NCBI RefSeq assembly: GCF_018139145.2
Contig: NC_059475.1
Span: forward strand, 16,062,937 to 16,126,936
Length of the DNA stretch: 64,000 bases
Direction: 5' to 3'
Source of the DNA: Gymnogyps californianus
Taxonomy: Eukaryota > Chordata > Aves > Accipitriformes > Cathartidae
Each line of letters begins with the position of its first letter. Position 1 is the first letter of the stretch. The translations under genes were made by a program, and so were the position numbers. Under the pieces are notes generated by a model. It did not search any database, was not told the DNA's origin, and saw only the letters and a list, made by a program, of their open reading frames with translations. Positions 1-13,436 of the stretch are shown one piece after another.

Positions 1-3000
1 CTGTGGGCTGCCAGTACACTTCAGGAATTTGTGCTGCATAGTTTTCCCAGCAATATCTAACCCTTGACTTCTAGAAGTGTAATACAATATACATCCTAGA
101 TAAAAGCATCACAGTGATAATGCTACTTGGAATCAGAGTGAAAGTTTTGGAACAAATGGAAACACTTCTTAGAAAGATGCTACAGCTTGTACTTGCAAAA
201 GCTTTGATGAATTAATATGTAGTGATATCCTTACTTTTATTAGATAAGATCTTGAAACTATGAGACATATGTAAATTGCTCAAAGTTGTTGGTACCAAGC
301 ATTGTGAACGGAAGGGTGGCCTAAAAATTAAATACAGGATTATCTGGATCTAGGAAGTGTTTGACTCTAGACATAACAGCCAACAAATCACACCATGCCA
401 TTGAACAGGGAGGGTCATAGTACTTTTATCAGGGCAGCTTATGATTAAGAATGTTGAAAACCACTTTAGAGGGCTTTTTCCGTTGGTAAGAAGCTGAGTA
501 CCTTTTTTAAAAAAAAAAAAACCAAAACCCAAAACTGTTATTCATTTTTTCCTTGACAGCTGGAATCTAATTTCTAAGTTTGCAGAGGATATTGCTGGTG
601 TTTTTTCTGCACGTAAAAAATGTCTCCCTAAATATATCCTGTATTTGGCCCTCTGTTGGATCTGCACGAGATCCTAGCTGTCTTAAAAAGATCTGACTTA
701 TTAATATTCACACCAAGAGGGATGCCTCAAATATGAACTTATGTTCAATTTTACAACTTGTAGAAATTTTGAAAGACTTAATTTTGGATCAACTCAGGGG
801 AAAACTCTAAAAAAATTTTGAGAATTGGCATCAAGCTAGCACTGCCACATGAGGTCAGGGCCTCTGGGTTCATGGTGCCTTCTGCCATTTTGGCAGGTCC
901 CCTGCCTGATGCAAATTGGTTTAGTACCTGGGAACTGTAGTGAAAGGTAACACTGCACCTTGTCTAGTCCTAAGCTATGCTATGTGCTGAAGCCACGAGG
1001 TAGCTGTTTGACTGCTAGTGACGAGAGTATACTGCAATCAGGCCTATTAAAAATGCTGGATGGCATGTCTACTGGAGCACCGTGACAGCTGTGCTTAACA
1101 AAGCAGTAACTCTTAAAAATTATTTTGAGGAAACAGTTATTGGTCACAGTGTTTTTTAGTATTTTTTTATTTGCATGTTATCTCTTATGGTCCAGGTTTT
1201 TGATTGACATGTGCTTCCAAATCTCTTAATTGGTATCCAGTTACAAATGAAGAGTTGGAGAATGCATGAAATTCCACTTGAGTCCTATTTGAAGTTAGAC
1301 TGAAGACACATTTTTAGTTGCACAAATGTTTGCATCGTTGATGTTAAAACAGAGGACTCTCTATGAGGGGTCCCATTAAGCTCCCTTTCTATTTTTTTCA
1401 TTGTTTTAGCTTCATTACTTGCAGATAGGTGTTTCATAAAACAAGTGTGTTTGTGTGCGTTAAATATGTCAACCTCTCATCTATTGTGATGCTTTAAATA
1501 GAGAGAAGAACTGTGAGGGGAGTGAGCCAAGACCTCTGCTGCTGGAAATGGATAGGGCTTCTCTGAGGCTATTTGCAGTAGCAGAGAATTTGCTGTAGTG
1601 TCAAAGTGCAGGTATTGGCTTTAGAGCAGAAGTACGTGGTAGTACTTCAAGAGGTAGTACGCAGATCTCAGCCAGAGGGAGGCTAAACGTTTTCAGGTGA
1701 AGCACATGTAAAAAGCTCTTTATATTGAAAATGTTTGCATTAATGGAAAACATAAAAGGATAAAAATAGAAGACTAAAAGAATGAATTTTAAATAGCCGG
1801 AATGCTGTTATGTCTTGAAGGTCCATATGGTTATGTCTTCATTATTACTTAGATTTGTGAAAAGTTGTTAGTCTCATTGGACCTGTATCAATGGCTTTGC
1901 CTTTGCCTGTCCCTTGACTGGTTCCTCATCTGATGCTGAACAGTAGTCAGCTGATGACAGTGCTCGCTGCCTGCATTTAGATTTATTTCTGTAGTTGTGT
2001 TGCTGAAGTGATGCTTACAAATCTAGAGTTGGAAATGTTTCTTTGGATTGTCTTTGGCTTTAGTGATGCTCCTTCTGCTCCTGTAGTTCCTCTTGTAAAT
2101 GCCAATATTAAGTATGCTGAGAGCCAAGACTGATGCTTGGCATAATTACTATAGAGATTGCTCAATAAGGGTGGTGGAAGACCTCTGAGAGGTTACTGTA
2201 GCAGGATCCAAAAAGCAGAATGTGGCAAAGAGGGGCTAGAGTCCCCAGTCTTGCATGCCCACAGCCCCAAGAGGTGTATGTTGTCCCCTAAGTACAGGTA
2301 GCTAGTAGCAGATGTAATTCATGAGGGAAAACTATAAAAGCAGTAGTCAAGGAAACCAGCCTGTGAGTGTAGACTGATGGACCATCCAAAAAAATTATTA
2401 CCAGAAAGAAGTGACTAGTGATATCAAAACTGTCTCCATTACTGAGTTTATAAACACTTCTAGTAAATAAGAGGTTAATAACTCTGTTTATAGTAAGAAA
2501 AGACCCCTGCCCTAGGATACACACACTTCACTGTACCCAGATAATCCCTGGAGCAAGGAGGTTTAAGGTAATTTGTGGTGCAGCTGTCCTTTTCTGGAAC
2601 ATGAGCAAATTCTCCTGCACATGGTCAGCTGCAAGAACAAATGTCTATAGCAAATGAAAAAACAAGATGTTCAACCGCAGCCTTCTGCACTTGCAAGAGG
2701 GGCACGTGAGCTGGGCTGTTCCTCCTGCCTGAATCAAACTCCACGGCACGAAAGGGTTTAGTGTGCGGCTTATGGCCAAGTGGAAGCAACGTGTCAGCGG
2801 TGAGGGAGGAATGCTGGTGATGGAAACCTGACTGATTGACATACGGTGGCTATAAAGTCATAGTAAATCTATTGTTTCAACAGAAGGAAACAGGATTAGA
2901 AAATGTATAAACATTACAATCCCGGCACTATACAGCATCAAGTGACGGTTGCTCTCCCATTGCTGGTGTGGCTCATACTTGGCTTAATCCCACCAAAGTC

Positions 3001-5757
3001 TGTACTTGGGCAGAATCTTCGCATGTTCCATGTGGTTGAAGCCATAGTCACTGGGATGTTTTACCCAAGAAATACCTCTATGGCACTGCAGAGTTTAGCT
3101 TAGTAGTTTTAAGGAGATACTTTTTCTGTTGTGTTGCTGCAGAGACCCACCACAACACAAGTGGCAAGTTTAAAAACTACTATCTGGGAACTGATTCTCA
3201 ATAAAATTATTAACAAAAATCTAACTAATCAATAGAAGAAAAATCCAATTCTCTGGAACAGATATCTTTTATCCACAAAGAAGTAGAAGTAGAAAAGAAT
3301 GTCATTAACAGCTAGAGGCCAAACTCACTTCTGGTCTAACAGAGCTGAAGGAAAAAGCTGCATGTTACAGAAGTCTGGGTGGCCTGAAGAAGGTTGAGGG
3401 GGAAATAGTATAGGCAACCACACCTTCAATTCGTTACTAATTGATGAACAAAACAATTGAGTTACCCAAGTCTGCTGCGTTTTTTGAACACCTCTTAAGA
3501 GATGCAAAACTGCTTCTGTAGTTGTATTACGTGTTGCCCTATATGTAATGTTTCTGCAGTTCCACTTGTGTTGCAGGATAGACTTGGAGTCTGTTTGACT
3601 CTCTTTGCCCAGGATGCCCAAATGTCATACGTTAGCACAAATCACGTTTCTGCCTCCCAAGCAGACGCAATGGAGAGAAACACTCAAGGAATTTCCTATT
3701 AGGCAGGAGAGGCTGAAGTCTCTAAAATAGTTTCAGAGGTTTTTCCATGAGGTGAATGAAAATGTTTGGTGGAATATTAGAGTAGTTAATGGTGAATGAA
3801 ATTGTAGTTGATGCTTTTTACAGTAGCACGCACACGCGTGCGCGATCTCTATGTTGTCGTTCTGCATTTGACCCGCACAGTGCAATCCCACCGTGACTTC
3901 TTGCTGCTGTATCTACTGAAGTTGTTTTGGTGATGGGTTTATATTGTAACATGGTGTCTTTTGTGATTAAACTGTGGCCTGTTTTCTTTCTGAATGCTGA
4001 TAATATTAATAAGAGGATAGGATATGCCCCTGCATGTACTGTTGCTGAGATGGGAGACTGTACCTGCCTTATACATGCCAGAGAACAGCAAATGGAAAGT
4101 CCATATGGGCTGATGTTTGGGTCTTACTTACTCTGATGCTCAAGAACAGCAGGTGCTACTTGTTTGTAGGGAGACACAGACCATATGAGAGGATATGAAG
4201 GGGTTCATCTATTAGTGTTTATAGTAGAGGGGAAGGGAACTTTCTCATTCCTTTCTGTTTTAAAGTATATTCAGAGCTGAGATAACTGTGAAAATGGCAT
4301 TGACTACCTAAGGGGTGCACCTACACTAGTATACTAGCTGGCATGGGATTGGGAAGGTGCTACTGGAGTACAGTCTGCAAGTGCTCAGGGGTGACCTACA
4401 AGTGAGACAATGGTGATTCAGTCTCATTTGCTGAAAGAGGTGGAGAAGTTTGATAAACCTCAGGCTTTAGCCTAAAATAGTGACATATTATGTCATATGG
4501 TGAAATTACTTCATATCTACTACTTCCTTTTTTCTTTAAACAGGAATATTTTTAAATAGAATACCAAATCCATAAGCCTCTGGAGTGTGTTTGTGGTTAC
4601 CCTGAGCTGTACGTAGGAGGGTTTCCTGTTGAATGTGGCCAGTACTGCCTTTTTGCATGAGTGAGTTAAGGCTGTCACAGATCTTGTGAAGAACGGAAAT
4701 ACTGGGGTTTTTTGCATACGATTTTAAGAGTTTGGAAAATCACACTCTCAGTTTAGAGTGAAAAAAAATAACTAAACTTTCTGTTAAGGAAAACTTTGAG
4801 TAAGTTATTAAAACTTTTTTTTTTTTTTAAGCAAAAAAACCCCAAAATGTTTATATTTGAGTTCACCTTTTTCTGTTCATACTGTCTGGATCAGTAACAC
4901 TGGAAGTTCCCAAATACTTTTGAAGTAAAATTAGATATTCCTCCTTCTTAGAAAGCTGAAACAAGATATTTTGATGTGAATGGAGTTTTAGCATCTTGCC
5001 CCCACTCTGTGTTGAGTAAGATTCCCCCCCCACCCCCCCAAAGCCTTGACTTTAAAATATCTATGAATTCGAATGGGAGATAGACAAGATGAAGTTTTTT
5101 GAATAAATTTTAGCAATAGTTGGGTTTTTTCCCTGGAATGGGAAGCTGACAACATCATCAGTGCATGATGAGTACCTCATGAAGTGATGTATGGTTTTTT
5201 TATCGGGTGGGAATACATGACTAGAAAATAAAGCTGCAGTATCTATCTCAGTCACTTGATTTTAGGATAGAGCTTGCTTTTGCATTAAATGGTTGTGCTT
5301 CATGTATCCTAGCTTTGTTTTGAAGTTTATTTTTCAGGTTTTTTTTTTCAGTCTGGCATTCACAGCTTGGGATAAGGAATTTCTGTTTATATTTACTTAG
5401 AGGGCTGCATTTGATTGAAACACAGAGAAACTCCTTTGTTTAAACCAGGTTATGCTGGCTGTGTACCAGCATAAATCTGGTCCTGAGCTTTTGGAGAAGT
5501 CACTTAGCTTCTCCCCTCCTCTTTGACCCTTCTTTAAAATGGAGCGAGGGTTACCTGCTCCACTAAGAAATTCAGTAACGGCAGGGGCTGTTGAGATCCT
5601 TGACAGGAAGGTGGAAGGGAAGAATCAGGCTTTAAATTCATTATCCTGATAGGCACAAAAGCCCTGAAATGAATGAAATGGCAAAAAGCAGAGAGGGGGA
5701 ACTGGAAATAACCGTAATTCATCCCTGGGATTTTGCAAGCAGCTGAGCCCTGCTGAG
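1..5757. other. Non-coding DNA, no gene recognised
   Basis: Stop codons are frequent in all frames and the open frames are short (under about 100 codons), with no recognisable domain or convincing exon structure. The stretch holds simple tracts: an A-rich run at 509-535, a T14 run at 4815-4828 and a C8-A-C7 run at 5024-5039. A short alternating purine-pyrimidine tract at 3826-3844 is listed separately. The plus strand shows visible G and T excess. Intron or intergenic DNA of a bird chromosome is the simplest reading; short exons without an obvious domain could be missed. Confidence 0.6.
3826..3844. repeat. Alternating purine-pyrimidine tract, CpG-rich (Z-DNA candidate)
   Basis: Nineteen consecutive bases alternate strictly between purine and pyrimidine, rich in CG and CA steps, in otherwise AT-rich, CpG-poor DNA. 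Alternating CG/CA steps are the classic substrate for left-handed Z-DNA. Whether it forms here is inference; it may simply be a small mutable simple repeat. Confidence 0.6.
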
Positions 5758-5847
5758 GTGATGCTGGGAAGGGTTAACTCGGCAGCAGCTGGCCACCAGC
5801 GCTTGGTCCTTATCTCACTCTTATCCTCTGCTATTAACTGGCCACAA

Positions 5848-6035
5848 TTATGGACCGTATCGGTTACTGCCATCTGTTTTTTCACGAGGCGTTGGTCGGA
5901 TTGCGGCCAGCAAAGGGGATTAAGGGGAGAAAGGCAGAAATGACAAAACGCTTCTGCGGCGCTGGGGCGCTGCAGTGGGGTCCCGCGTGCGGACAGTGCC
6001 CGCCGCCATCCCCGACAGCTGTGGGGAATTAAGCG
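5848..6035. other. Small CpG-rich islet
   Basis: By eye there are about 17 CpG dinucleotides in roughly 185 bases, while the flanks are almost CpG-free. The islet is just under the usual 200-bp CpG-island minimum. It overlaps open frames on both strands, but none resembles a known protein and the frames are what GC-rich sequence gives by chance. GATA-like TTATC words lie just upstream (about 5810-5825). It could be an enhancer, an orphan CpG island or the edge of an unrecognised exon. No promoter elements such as a TATA box are placed convincingly. Confidence 0.45.
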
Positions 6036-9000
6036 TAAAGATAAACTGTGAAGGCTGTTTCAAAGCTGCTGTAAAGGAAATGCATTTCTGCCCACAGTTG
6101 TAATGCAGGGGTTGTGCAGAGAGAATTAAAGTGTCAAGCGAAGGTGGTTGGTGGTGGGGTGTGTTTTGGGTGATTTTTAGCTTCCAGTGTGGATTGTTAT
6201 TGATGGGGTCGAACTTCATCAGCCACAGCAAACAGCAACAAAAAGATGGATATTGGGTATGTTGAATAGGAGGGAAAAACAACCTCAGACTGTTGACTGA
6301 AATGCCCCTTCAATGCTTATTTTTGCACTAGTAATTGCCATCTGGGCTCTCGCTAAAAGAAAAGGCGTGCAAATTGGGGACTGCTTCAGTCACCGAAGGG
6401 TGTGACCAGGGAAGGCAGCATATTTCAGTCCTGATTATCAATACTTTGAAGAGCAATGAGACTTTTGACAAATATTAACTTACTGCAATGCTATTTTTCT
6501 AAACTTTCCCAAATATCAGACCATCTTGCAGTAATGTGAGAAAGGAAAAGTTTTCAGCGGGATACCAGGGATTCAAGAATCATTATGGCTCAACAGCTGT
6601 ACTTTGATTCCAAGTTTTACTAAGATCAGATTAATTAAATTACTCCAAAGTATGATATGCTGCCAAAATAAGGCTCTCTGGATTTTATTATTTTGGGTAA
6701 ATTAAATTAACGATAATACAGATTTTAATGTTGGAAAATTAATACTTAACTAATATTTTATATCCTTTCTTAATTTTTAGTTAATACATGATAGTCAATA
6801 TTCTAAGGATTAACATCAATAGAGGAACAAATCTAATTCTTATAACACACAAGTTGGAGGAGTAACTAGAGGTGCACTGTACTTGGTAAAGCTACTCCTT
6901 TCCCTCTCTCCATTCCTGATAGACTCAAGTAACAAATGGGGGGGGGGGAAATCATGTTGTAATGCCTTTTGGCTCTTTCATTATTTCAGGTCAGTTGATG
7001 CTTTTTGAATCAGGCAATGCTGTACTGATGCTCTTGACTTGATCTGTGCTCTAGATTTGGGGTATGGGGTTTAAGTTTTTTCAGGTTTTTTCCTCTGTAT
7101 GTGCCTAGATTCACTTATTATTGGGAATAAGATACACATGTATGAGAAGTAAAATTAAGCTGATGTTGCAAGTCAATGGTGTTAATTTGAGATGTAACTA
7201 TCCTCTTATTCTGTATTTAAATAAGGATAGATGACTATTGTAATACTGTGCATTAGCAAATACTGAGAAGTAATAGTTTTTTCTTTGTTATTGAGTTCCT
7301 TATCTCTGTTTTTGTTAAAAATGTCGGAAATCGAAGAAGTGATAATGCTCACTGGCTTCTTGGAAATTATTCTTGGTTGTTCTCCTGGATGCTGCTTATG
7401 CTGTCACATTTAGCCATTATCTGGGCTTGGGTCTGGCAGCGTGACCACAGAAGTTACATGGCAGCTCTTGGTTTGTTCATAGCTTGAAATTGAGCCACAT
7501 CTAATAATACTTTATGCATACACAATCACTGCTGGCTCTTCTGGATACTCCTAAAACTTCTCACATATGTTATGGTACATATGTCAGGGTACAAGCCCTC
7601 TCTTACTTCAGGCACCAGAAGATATCTCAGGAGCTCAGGTCCTCTTACCTGCTGTGGTGCCTGCAGAGCCCTGGTGCTTTTCTCCCTTACAAATGTCAGT
7701 TTAACCTCTGTGGCAGATGATCATCGTCCAGGTTATATGACGGCCCAAAGGGCTACTGGGGGTGGTCTATGGACAGGATAATTTGAGCAGAGTCCTTGAC
7801 AGCTTGTGCCGGGACCTGGCACGAGACCTCTTTGCTCTCTCACCTCTACCATGCGGTGATGACTTGGGATTGGTGCTGGGCTTGTCTGCCTGCAATGTTT
7901 TCAACTGAAGTATGTAATAATCTTCTAGGCCTTCACAGCAGCTGCTCTTCTTAATTCTATACTACTCCAAGTAATTGCTGAAATAATAAGTGTTTATTTT
8001 TATGTTGTAGAATTACGTTATTACTATTCTTATGCCCAAATGGGGTGTAAAGTAGCTGAACACTCATTTAGAAATGTTCAGGTAGGTTGAGAGTAACTGT
8101 TTACACCTTTGTGCATAAGTGAAAGACTATGTTGTTGAACTCTCTGTTCCCTTTGGACTTAAGGTTAATCTGTCAACAGAAATCATAACGTAATGTTAAT
8201 GTTTTCCACCTGTTAAAATCAGTTCATTAATTTTAAAAATCCGTACCTTCTTTCCTTGACTGTTTATGCCGAAATACTAGCGTGCTCTTCACTTACCAAA
8301 AAGCACACGGAGGCATCTTAGCACCGTATCCCTTTAGATGCTGGAATATATATATATGTCCCTGTCAGAATTTTTTCCACATGATTAAAAATGTGAAAAG
8401 TTACGCACAGAAAGTTATACTATGTACACACATGCATGTGTCAGGCTCCTATCGTATTCAAGACTAAAATTCAAACTCTTCAAGCATTTTTTATATTCAC
8501 CTATTTGATCATTGCTCCCTTTATATGCCTCCAGCTATGCAAGGGCTGGCATTCCAGATCTTTGTTGTTCAGTGGAAATATCAAACTCATGAATGCAAGA
8601 AAAAACTTGAATATGTGACGGTTCATGGTCTGCCTGATGGGTATATAAAATAAAAGCTGTCCACACCTTTAGCTCTTTACTGGAACTTTCACTGGTAAAT
8701 GACAGAAATTTTAAAAAATACTTTGTGGAAAGAGACAACCTTTGCTTAGTTGACTCAAGTATAAAAAGTGAAATGGAAAAAATGATGTTGAATAATTTTA
8801 AATCCATTGTTATTTGTGTCTGCATGTCCAGTTAAGTTACTTCTGCATACACTTGGGTAAAGGATTTGCTACCCTTTCAGCTAGCCTGTGGAGATAACAC
8901 TTTTTTAATGAAAACTTTTACCTCTTAGAGCTATGTTAGATGCTCTTGGGTCTGAGTTGGCTACCCTTCCATATGTCACCTAACACGTGGTTTCCAGGGC

Positions 9001-9387
9001 TATGTTATAAACTTTGTGCCAAACTAAATTTTTAAGAAACTTAGGGATGAAAAAATCAATGAATTTTGCCTGAAGCTTGTAATTCTGTCTGTTCATTTTG
9101 TAAACGTTTGCTAAATGCCGTGGATTTTCCTCCCGTTTAATTTAATCTTCCCTATGAACAAGAGCACTGGTTTTACTTCTGTGTTATCTTCTACGTTGTG
9201 CAAAGAGCTTATACCCAAAACGTATATATACCCACATCATGGCAAATTGGGATATTGTATAGATATTTCTTGGCCTTCATTTTGCTCCAGTACAAATGAC
9301 AGCTCTGAGAGAAAAGAATTGGTTTCAGTGTAGGTTGTCAGATCAACCTGCTCGATTTGGGTGTTGGGAAGATGTTTGCTGCTGGAA
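6036..9387. other. Non-coding DNA, no gene recognised
   Basis: AT-rich sequence with a G11 run at 6938-6948 and no supported gene. The part at about 6420-6720 is rich in TAATTA/ATTAAT-type words and short palindromes, the texture of conserved non-coding elements, but conservation cannot be judged from one sequence. Plus-strand T and G excess continues. Confidence 0.6.
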
Positions 9388-9664
9388 GGACTCGGTCGCA
9401 TTTGTCGCACGTTCCCGGGGACGGGGGCGACTGCCTCAGCTGTGGCACGACCGGCTTCGCAGGGCACAGGAGTGGCCTTCTTCAGCAGACGGTGCCCCGA
9501 TATCTTTGGGGATTACAGGAGGCCACCTGCGCAGTGGGAGAGTGCAGGTCACGTCATGGCAGAGTTGTTCCAGTTGTTGGGGCAGCGTGTTGCGCCCTGC
9601 CCTTGAGAGCAGAGCAGGGTGGATATGAAGATACAGCATAGGCCGGCGGACCGCCGATGAGCGT
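9388..9664. other. CpG-island-like islet of about 280 bp
   Basis: About 21 CpG dinucleotides occur in roughly 280 bases with G+C around 60 percent by eye, enough to meet the common length and observed/expected thresholds for a CpG island. The flanks are CpG-poor. Three overlapping open frames on the plus strand and one on the minus strand (67-110 codons) cross it, but they have no recognisable domain and are a by-product of high GC. It could be an orphan CpG island, an alternative promoter or a GC-rich repeat remnant. I do not recognise the sequence. Confidence 0.5.
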
Positions 9665-10529
9665 TGAATAAAAAGCAGCTGGTGGTCCCCATTGCAGGAA
9701 GCCGGGCTGTGCTATCGGTGCTCACCAGGTATGGGGCAGAACTAATTAATGCCCATGCTGCTTCGTGGGTGGCAGTGTCTCACAGCCAGGGGCTTATGGG
9801 TAGTGCAGCAGGGTGGAAATGATTTGTGAGTGACTAGAGAGTTCACGGCTGTCACTGGTCTCCCTAACGAGATGTCTTATAACTTTCTGTTGCGTAAATG
9901 GGGCTGCGACTCTTCCAGCGACTCTGCCCAAAGCATGCGATGGCAATGTGTGGAGGAAACTGATAGTGGGTAATGTGTCATATGTTCTCATTTGTTATTG
10001 TTTATCTGTAGTGTTACATCTCCCTGGTCCTATAGCAACAGAGAAGAGTAAATTTTCTTGCAGTGACATCAAACCATGGAAGGTGCTATGGACCTGACCA
10101 CAGTCTGAACTGCCTTAGTGTGTGTGCGTGGTGGGGAGAGGTATATCTGGGGGGAAAAAAGGGGAACTGAAATAATGTTCTCGGATTGCTTTTCTTGGGA
10201 AGGTGCATAGGGCAGCACTAGTCATGGGGAAAACCTTGTCCTTACCCCATCTCAGCACCAGCCTTGCAAGATTGCTGCAGCCTTGGAGCAGATGTAGAGC
10301 TGGGCGACTGCTGTGGGTCCACATGGGTCAGGAGGAAGCATCTGTGTTTAACCAGGCATTCAATGTTAGCCAGCCTCCTTCAGCTGTAAGGAAAGATCAG
10401 CACTTTCACAAGTCATGGACCACGAAATATGATCTCTCTTTGCCCTAGCAAATATATCTGGTTGCTTTACCAGAAGATGACATGGACTGGTGTTGCACTT
10501 TGCTAGATAGATGGGGCTGAGCCTGACTT

Positions 10530-10549
10530 CCCCCCCCCCCCCCCCCCCC
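10530..10549. repeat. C20 homopolymer
   Basis: Twenty consecutive C residues on the plus strand. The complementary G20 can form a G-quadruplex and the C strand an i-motif. Such runs are length-unstable and prone to sequencing error, so the exact count should not be trusted. Confidence 0.85.
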
Positions 10550-13363
10550 AAAATGTTTAATGCCTCTTGACTAGGGGTGATCACTTCTGAAATGCAGGAG
10601 ATGTATGGTTGTAGGCTGAAACCAATGGATTTATTTTCAATTTATCCTGTAGGCATGGAGACACTTCAGACTACCATGTTATCCAGTAGTAGGCAAAAGG
10701 AACCTAATTTATTTTCTTATCCTGTCTTTCAAAACTTTTTTCATGATCCTTTAGATATTTAAAGCAATCTCTGATTAAAAAATCCATTAGACTTGTTTAT
10801 AAATATTGATACATTGTTAAGGACATCAGATAGTGACATATCTAAAATACCTTCGGTAGTGGAAAAATGAATGTACACTTGTGATACTTACTGGGAATGT
10901 GTGTGATAGTGGTAACTTCACCTTAAGTCTGTCTGTCTTTGAAAGGACTTCTCAAATTTTCATAAATTATGCTTAAACAACAAAAGCAGCAGTTTGAGTT
11001 CAATATGAAAACTGAAACTGAGCAGTCTCACTCAGATCACTTTTTAATCTGCTCCCATAATTCACTTTCTTCAACTTGAGAGAGAAAGTGAATGTTTCTC
11101 TTCTTTTCTGAAGGACTAATATACTCTTCCCCAACAGAGGGAAAAGTATAGATTAGACTAGTCAAATCTGGCACCTCCTGTTCTGTGCAAAAATTAGCAA
11201 CTTTTAATCCAAAATGGTTTAGGTAAATCAAAGCTTAACTCAAAATAAAAAAAAAAAAAAAATTATTTTACAAAATAAAAATTGTATTAGAAACACTGCC
11301 ATTCAATAGGACAAAGGGCTTAATTTGGAATTATCATTTTAATTACAACATAAAATGTCTATAGATCCCTATTAAGTATTGCTAGTTAAATACAAGTAGC
11401 CTGTGATTTGTATTCTAATTGCCAGCAGGGGCTTGCGTTATTTCCTGCGGTAAGAGTACCTAATATTTGGTGACTTCCCCTATTTCCTCATGCTGATTTT
11501 TCTGCCTTGTGTCCAATGGCAGAAGCATGGGCAACCTTGTGTGTTTCTAGCACTGATCCTGATCATAGCCTATGGACTGTATTTAACACTGCTTTTAAGA
11601 CTACCTGCCCCTAATAATACAGTATCTGGCATTTCCGTGTGGTTTATGTGAAATAATGGTATTTGTTGCTGTGGTGGTGCTTTTTGCATGAACTGACACT
11701 TGAAGTAACACATTGCGTACTCTTGGCTTGATCAAATCAGAAAACAGCCCAGGGGTATGAGCCTGGAAATGGTTCCTAGCAAATGCCATATTTGTTAGAT
11801 CCTTAAATCACTCCTGTACTTTTGTCTTACATGCTCCATGAAGTGCTACTTCCAGCCAATGGTATAGACCAAAGCATTTCTGAAGGTCTGAGCAAGAGGA
11901 AAGAGGCAGTGATGCTGCATGAGGAGCTGTTGAATGTGAGAGGGTTAAGTCCTTGCCCTGGAGCAAGGCTTTACAGTGAAACCTGATATATAAGGATGGG
12001 GCTGAAAACACTTCATGGCAACTTCCCTCCTTGAAGGAAAGATGTGAAACAAGAGCAAGAAGTTATTAGTTTTTCTTGACAACTGGGACAGAAGAGAATT
12101 ACTTAAACTTCAGATGGAGAAACTTTCATTACATGTAGTAGCCCTTCTAAACAGATCTCAAAGAAAGGCTATCGTGCCAGATTTAGCCACCTGAGGAGCA
12201 GTTAACACACAACATGGTGAGAATGTGTTTTGGGGTTTGTGGTGTGCCGGTTTAAGGTTTTTTTTCCTTCTGAAATTGGCAACGTTTGCAAGCACAAGTA
12301 GGGAAGATGAACAGTGCTGGCTGGTGGAGAAGCCCCTGGTCAGGGATGTATAACAACATTTAAACTATGTCCCTCTGTTTGACCTGGCAAATCATCCATT
12401 TATAAAGAACTACATGCCTGTTACAAAATTCTGGTTTGTGAATGCTGTGGGGAAAAATGGTACTGAGTTACCTCTCCCCAGGACAAGTGGGTGGAGTTAA
12501 CAACAGATGCCAGCCCTAACTAAAGCAGTGGCTCTGTGCAGCTTACCTCGTACAGCTGCTTGGTGTGGGTGCAGGTAAGATAAAATAGACTGAAAAAGCA
12601 GCAAAGGTCCTGGTTTTATGGGGCCTGTACTACATGCTTGGTTAGAAAAAACACTTGCAGGACCAGAGGAGAAACTCTATTAAATGCATTTGGCCGCAGA
12701 GTGCTCTTCTGGCTCATGACAATCCAGCTTTACCCAAGGGTTGCTGTAGTGTGCCATTAAAATGGGTCACATACAACTGTGCATGCTATTAATGCTACCA
12801 AGTGCTCTGCAGTTTCTAGATGTCTTACGTGCTTCAGAGCAGAAGTACAGCGATGCCCTAAGGGGCCTAAAAGTCCTCACTGAACAGATCTTCCCAGAGA
12901 GAGAGAAGGATTGTATTGCGGTTCTTGGCAAAAACACTGTCAAATTAACTTTGCAAATGAGTAAAACGTTATTAATTTTAATTCAGGTACTTTCTTAGTT
13001 AAACATGCAGCCAAGCTGAATGCTAGGCTATGCAGGACACCTTTAAAAACTTTTTCTTCTTCCCATTATTAGAGAACTGGTGAGCAATAGAGACAGTTTC
13101 TAAAATGGGGTTTTGAACATTTCCTGGTTTCGTAGGACTTGACCTGTTTGTGCTCATAGTGATAAGCCTCTAGAGGGTTTCTTATTACAGAGTTGGCATA
13201 ATAAATTATTTCTACCTATGATCCAGTTGCATGTGTGTTATGAAACAACACAAGTAGAAAGCTGGGGGGTAGCCTTCAGAAGGAAAAGGAAATGGTTAAA
13301 AAACCCCTACCTCTTATGGGAGATTGTGCTTCCCTCTGCATTCTTGAAAAGCAGAAACTGTTT

Positions 13364-13436
13364 AAAAAAAAAAAACCAACAAAAAACCAAAGCAGAAAAC
13401 CAAATAAAAAAAACCCCAAACCAAACACAACCCAAA
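13364..13436 (+). repeat. A-rich CAAACC-type simple repeat
   Basis: A tract of A with interspersed CC and C, built of irregular CAAA, CCAAA and CAAACC words. Similar tracts occur at 15476-15518, 36701-36737 and 40080-40098. They read as decayed simple repeats, perhaps from retroposon tails, though no retroposon body is recognisable next to them. Confidence 0.65.
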
